A stretch of DNA of 6,301 nucleotides from Terriglobia bacterium (lineage in GTDB: Bacteria > Acidobacteriota > Terriglobia > UBA7540). Positions within the stretch are counted from its first letter, which is position 1. The number at the start of each line of letters is the position of its first letter. The notes beneath the pieces were generated by a model that was not told the DNA's origin, searched no databases, and saw only the letters and a list, made by a program, of their open reading frames with translations. Below are positions 6,093 to 6,301 of this stretch, in pieces. The stretch spans positions 1 through 6,301 of the forward strand of contig JASHSC010000178.1 of assembly GCA_030036915.1 (NCBI GenBank), written 5' to 3'. Made by a program: the position numbers and the translations under genes.

Positions 6093-6301
6093 CAGTCTAC
6101 ATACACGAATTCATCCAGGTTGAACATGGTCAGGCAAAGCTTGGTGAGCGCTTCGGCTTTCGCGCTACCCAGTTTAAGCAGTCCCGGCGGCAGTGCTTCA
6201 CTCTCACTCTTTTGGGGAGGTTCGATCTGACTCAACTTGGCCAGCATGGACAGCGCTTCATCCTTCTCCTGCGCGTTGGGCGGCCGTGCAAGGGCAATCC
6301 G
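6092..6301 (-). CDS. DUF1553 (PSD1-type) protein, C-terminal 69 residues only
   Basis: Reading the minus strand from the window edge gives 69 codons ending in TGA at 6094-6092. The start lies beyond position 6301. The fragment opens with IALARPPNAQEKDEALSML, the helical block typical of the end of DUF1553. It closes with LTKLCLTMFNLDEFVYVD, matching the characteristic LFNLNEFVYVD-like ending of DUF1549/DUF1553 proteins, often called planctomycete cytochrome-linked PSD1 proteins. Full-length members are usually 700-1100 residues with an N-terminal cytochrome c-like or carbohydrate-binding region and a signal peptide, none of which is visible here. It overlaps the DUF1501 start by one base (TGATG), which indicates co-transcription and probably coupled translation. 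DUF1553 next to DUF1501 is a recurrent pair in Acidobacteriota, Planctomycetota and Verrucomicrobiota. The molecular role is not established. Confidence 0.85.
   Translation of the reverse strand, partial: RIALARPPNAQEKDEALSMLAKLSQIEPPQKSESEALPPGLLKLGSAKAEALTKLCLTMFNLDEFVYVD

Noticed and set aside
5031..6230. Very long plus-strand open frame (399 codons) opposite DUF1501
   Set aside because: The minus strand encodes a full-length DUF1501 protein with all its landmarks and the DUF1553 end. The antisense product is histidine/arginine-rich, without domain features or a ribosome site, and is explained by codon bias.
1..6301. CRISPR array, transposon ends, tRNA or other RNA genes
   Set aside because: I saw no regularly spaced repeats, transposase-like frames, terminal inverted repeats or cloverleaf-like sequences on either strand. 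A structured RNA search was not possible here.

Overview
The window (about 57% GC by impression, not counted) looks like chromosomal DNA from a free-living bacterium, most plausibly Acidobacteriota (Solibacter/Bryobacter-like). A Planctomycetota- or Verrucomicrobiota-type genome is also possible. The main lineage clue is a DUF1553 (PSD1) gene followed directly by a Tat-exported DUF1501 gene, a pair that is abundant in those phyla. The placement is an inference from gene content, not from a phylogenetic marker. I see no mobile element, CRISPR array, tRNA or rRNA.

Layout. (1) Positions 1-1850, minus strand: a two-gene operon. A COG3618-type amidohydrolase/sugar lactonase (990-1850) overlaps by 4 bases (ATGA) a Gfo/Idh/MocA-family NAD(P)-dependent oxidoreductase (993 down to the window edge, C-terminus missing). 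(2) Positions 1851-2018: a divergent intergenic region with a near-consensus sigma70-type promoter facing the lactonase and a strong Shine-Dalgarno site facing the next gene. (3) Positions 2019-4056, plus strand: the alpha and beta subunits of a thiamine-diphosphate-dependent 2-oxoacid (pyruvate/acetoin type) dehydrogenase E1, overlapping by 14 bases. No E2 or E3 gene is present. (4) Positions 4057-4100: a short convergent gap. (5) Positions 4101-6301, minus strand: the C-terminal end of a DUF1553 protein, then a Tat-signal DUF1501 protein, then a small predicted secreted protein of unknown function. These are tightly packed and probably co-transcribed.

How the genes may work together. The dehydrogenase/lactonase pair fits oxidative (non-phosphorylative) sugar catabolism, in which a sugar is oxidised to an aldonolactone that the lactonase hydrolyses. 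The E1 alpha/beta pair would decarboxylate a 2-oxoacid such as pyruvate, or cleave acetoin, and pass the acyl group to a lipoyl-E2 encoded elsewhere. The DUF1553/DUF1501 cluster is an exported set of unresolved biochemical function. The gene content is recognisable throughout, and I found no convincing evidence of a wholly new system. The points most worth checking are the E1 without E2/E3, its GEG (not GDG) cofactor motif, and the unknown secreted protein next to DUF1501.
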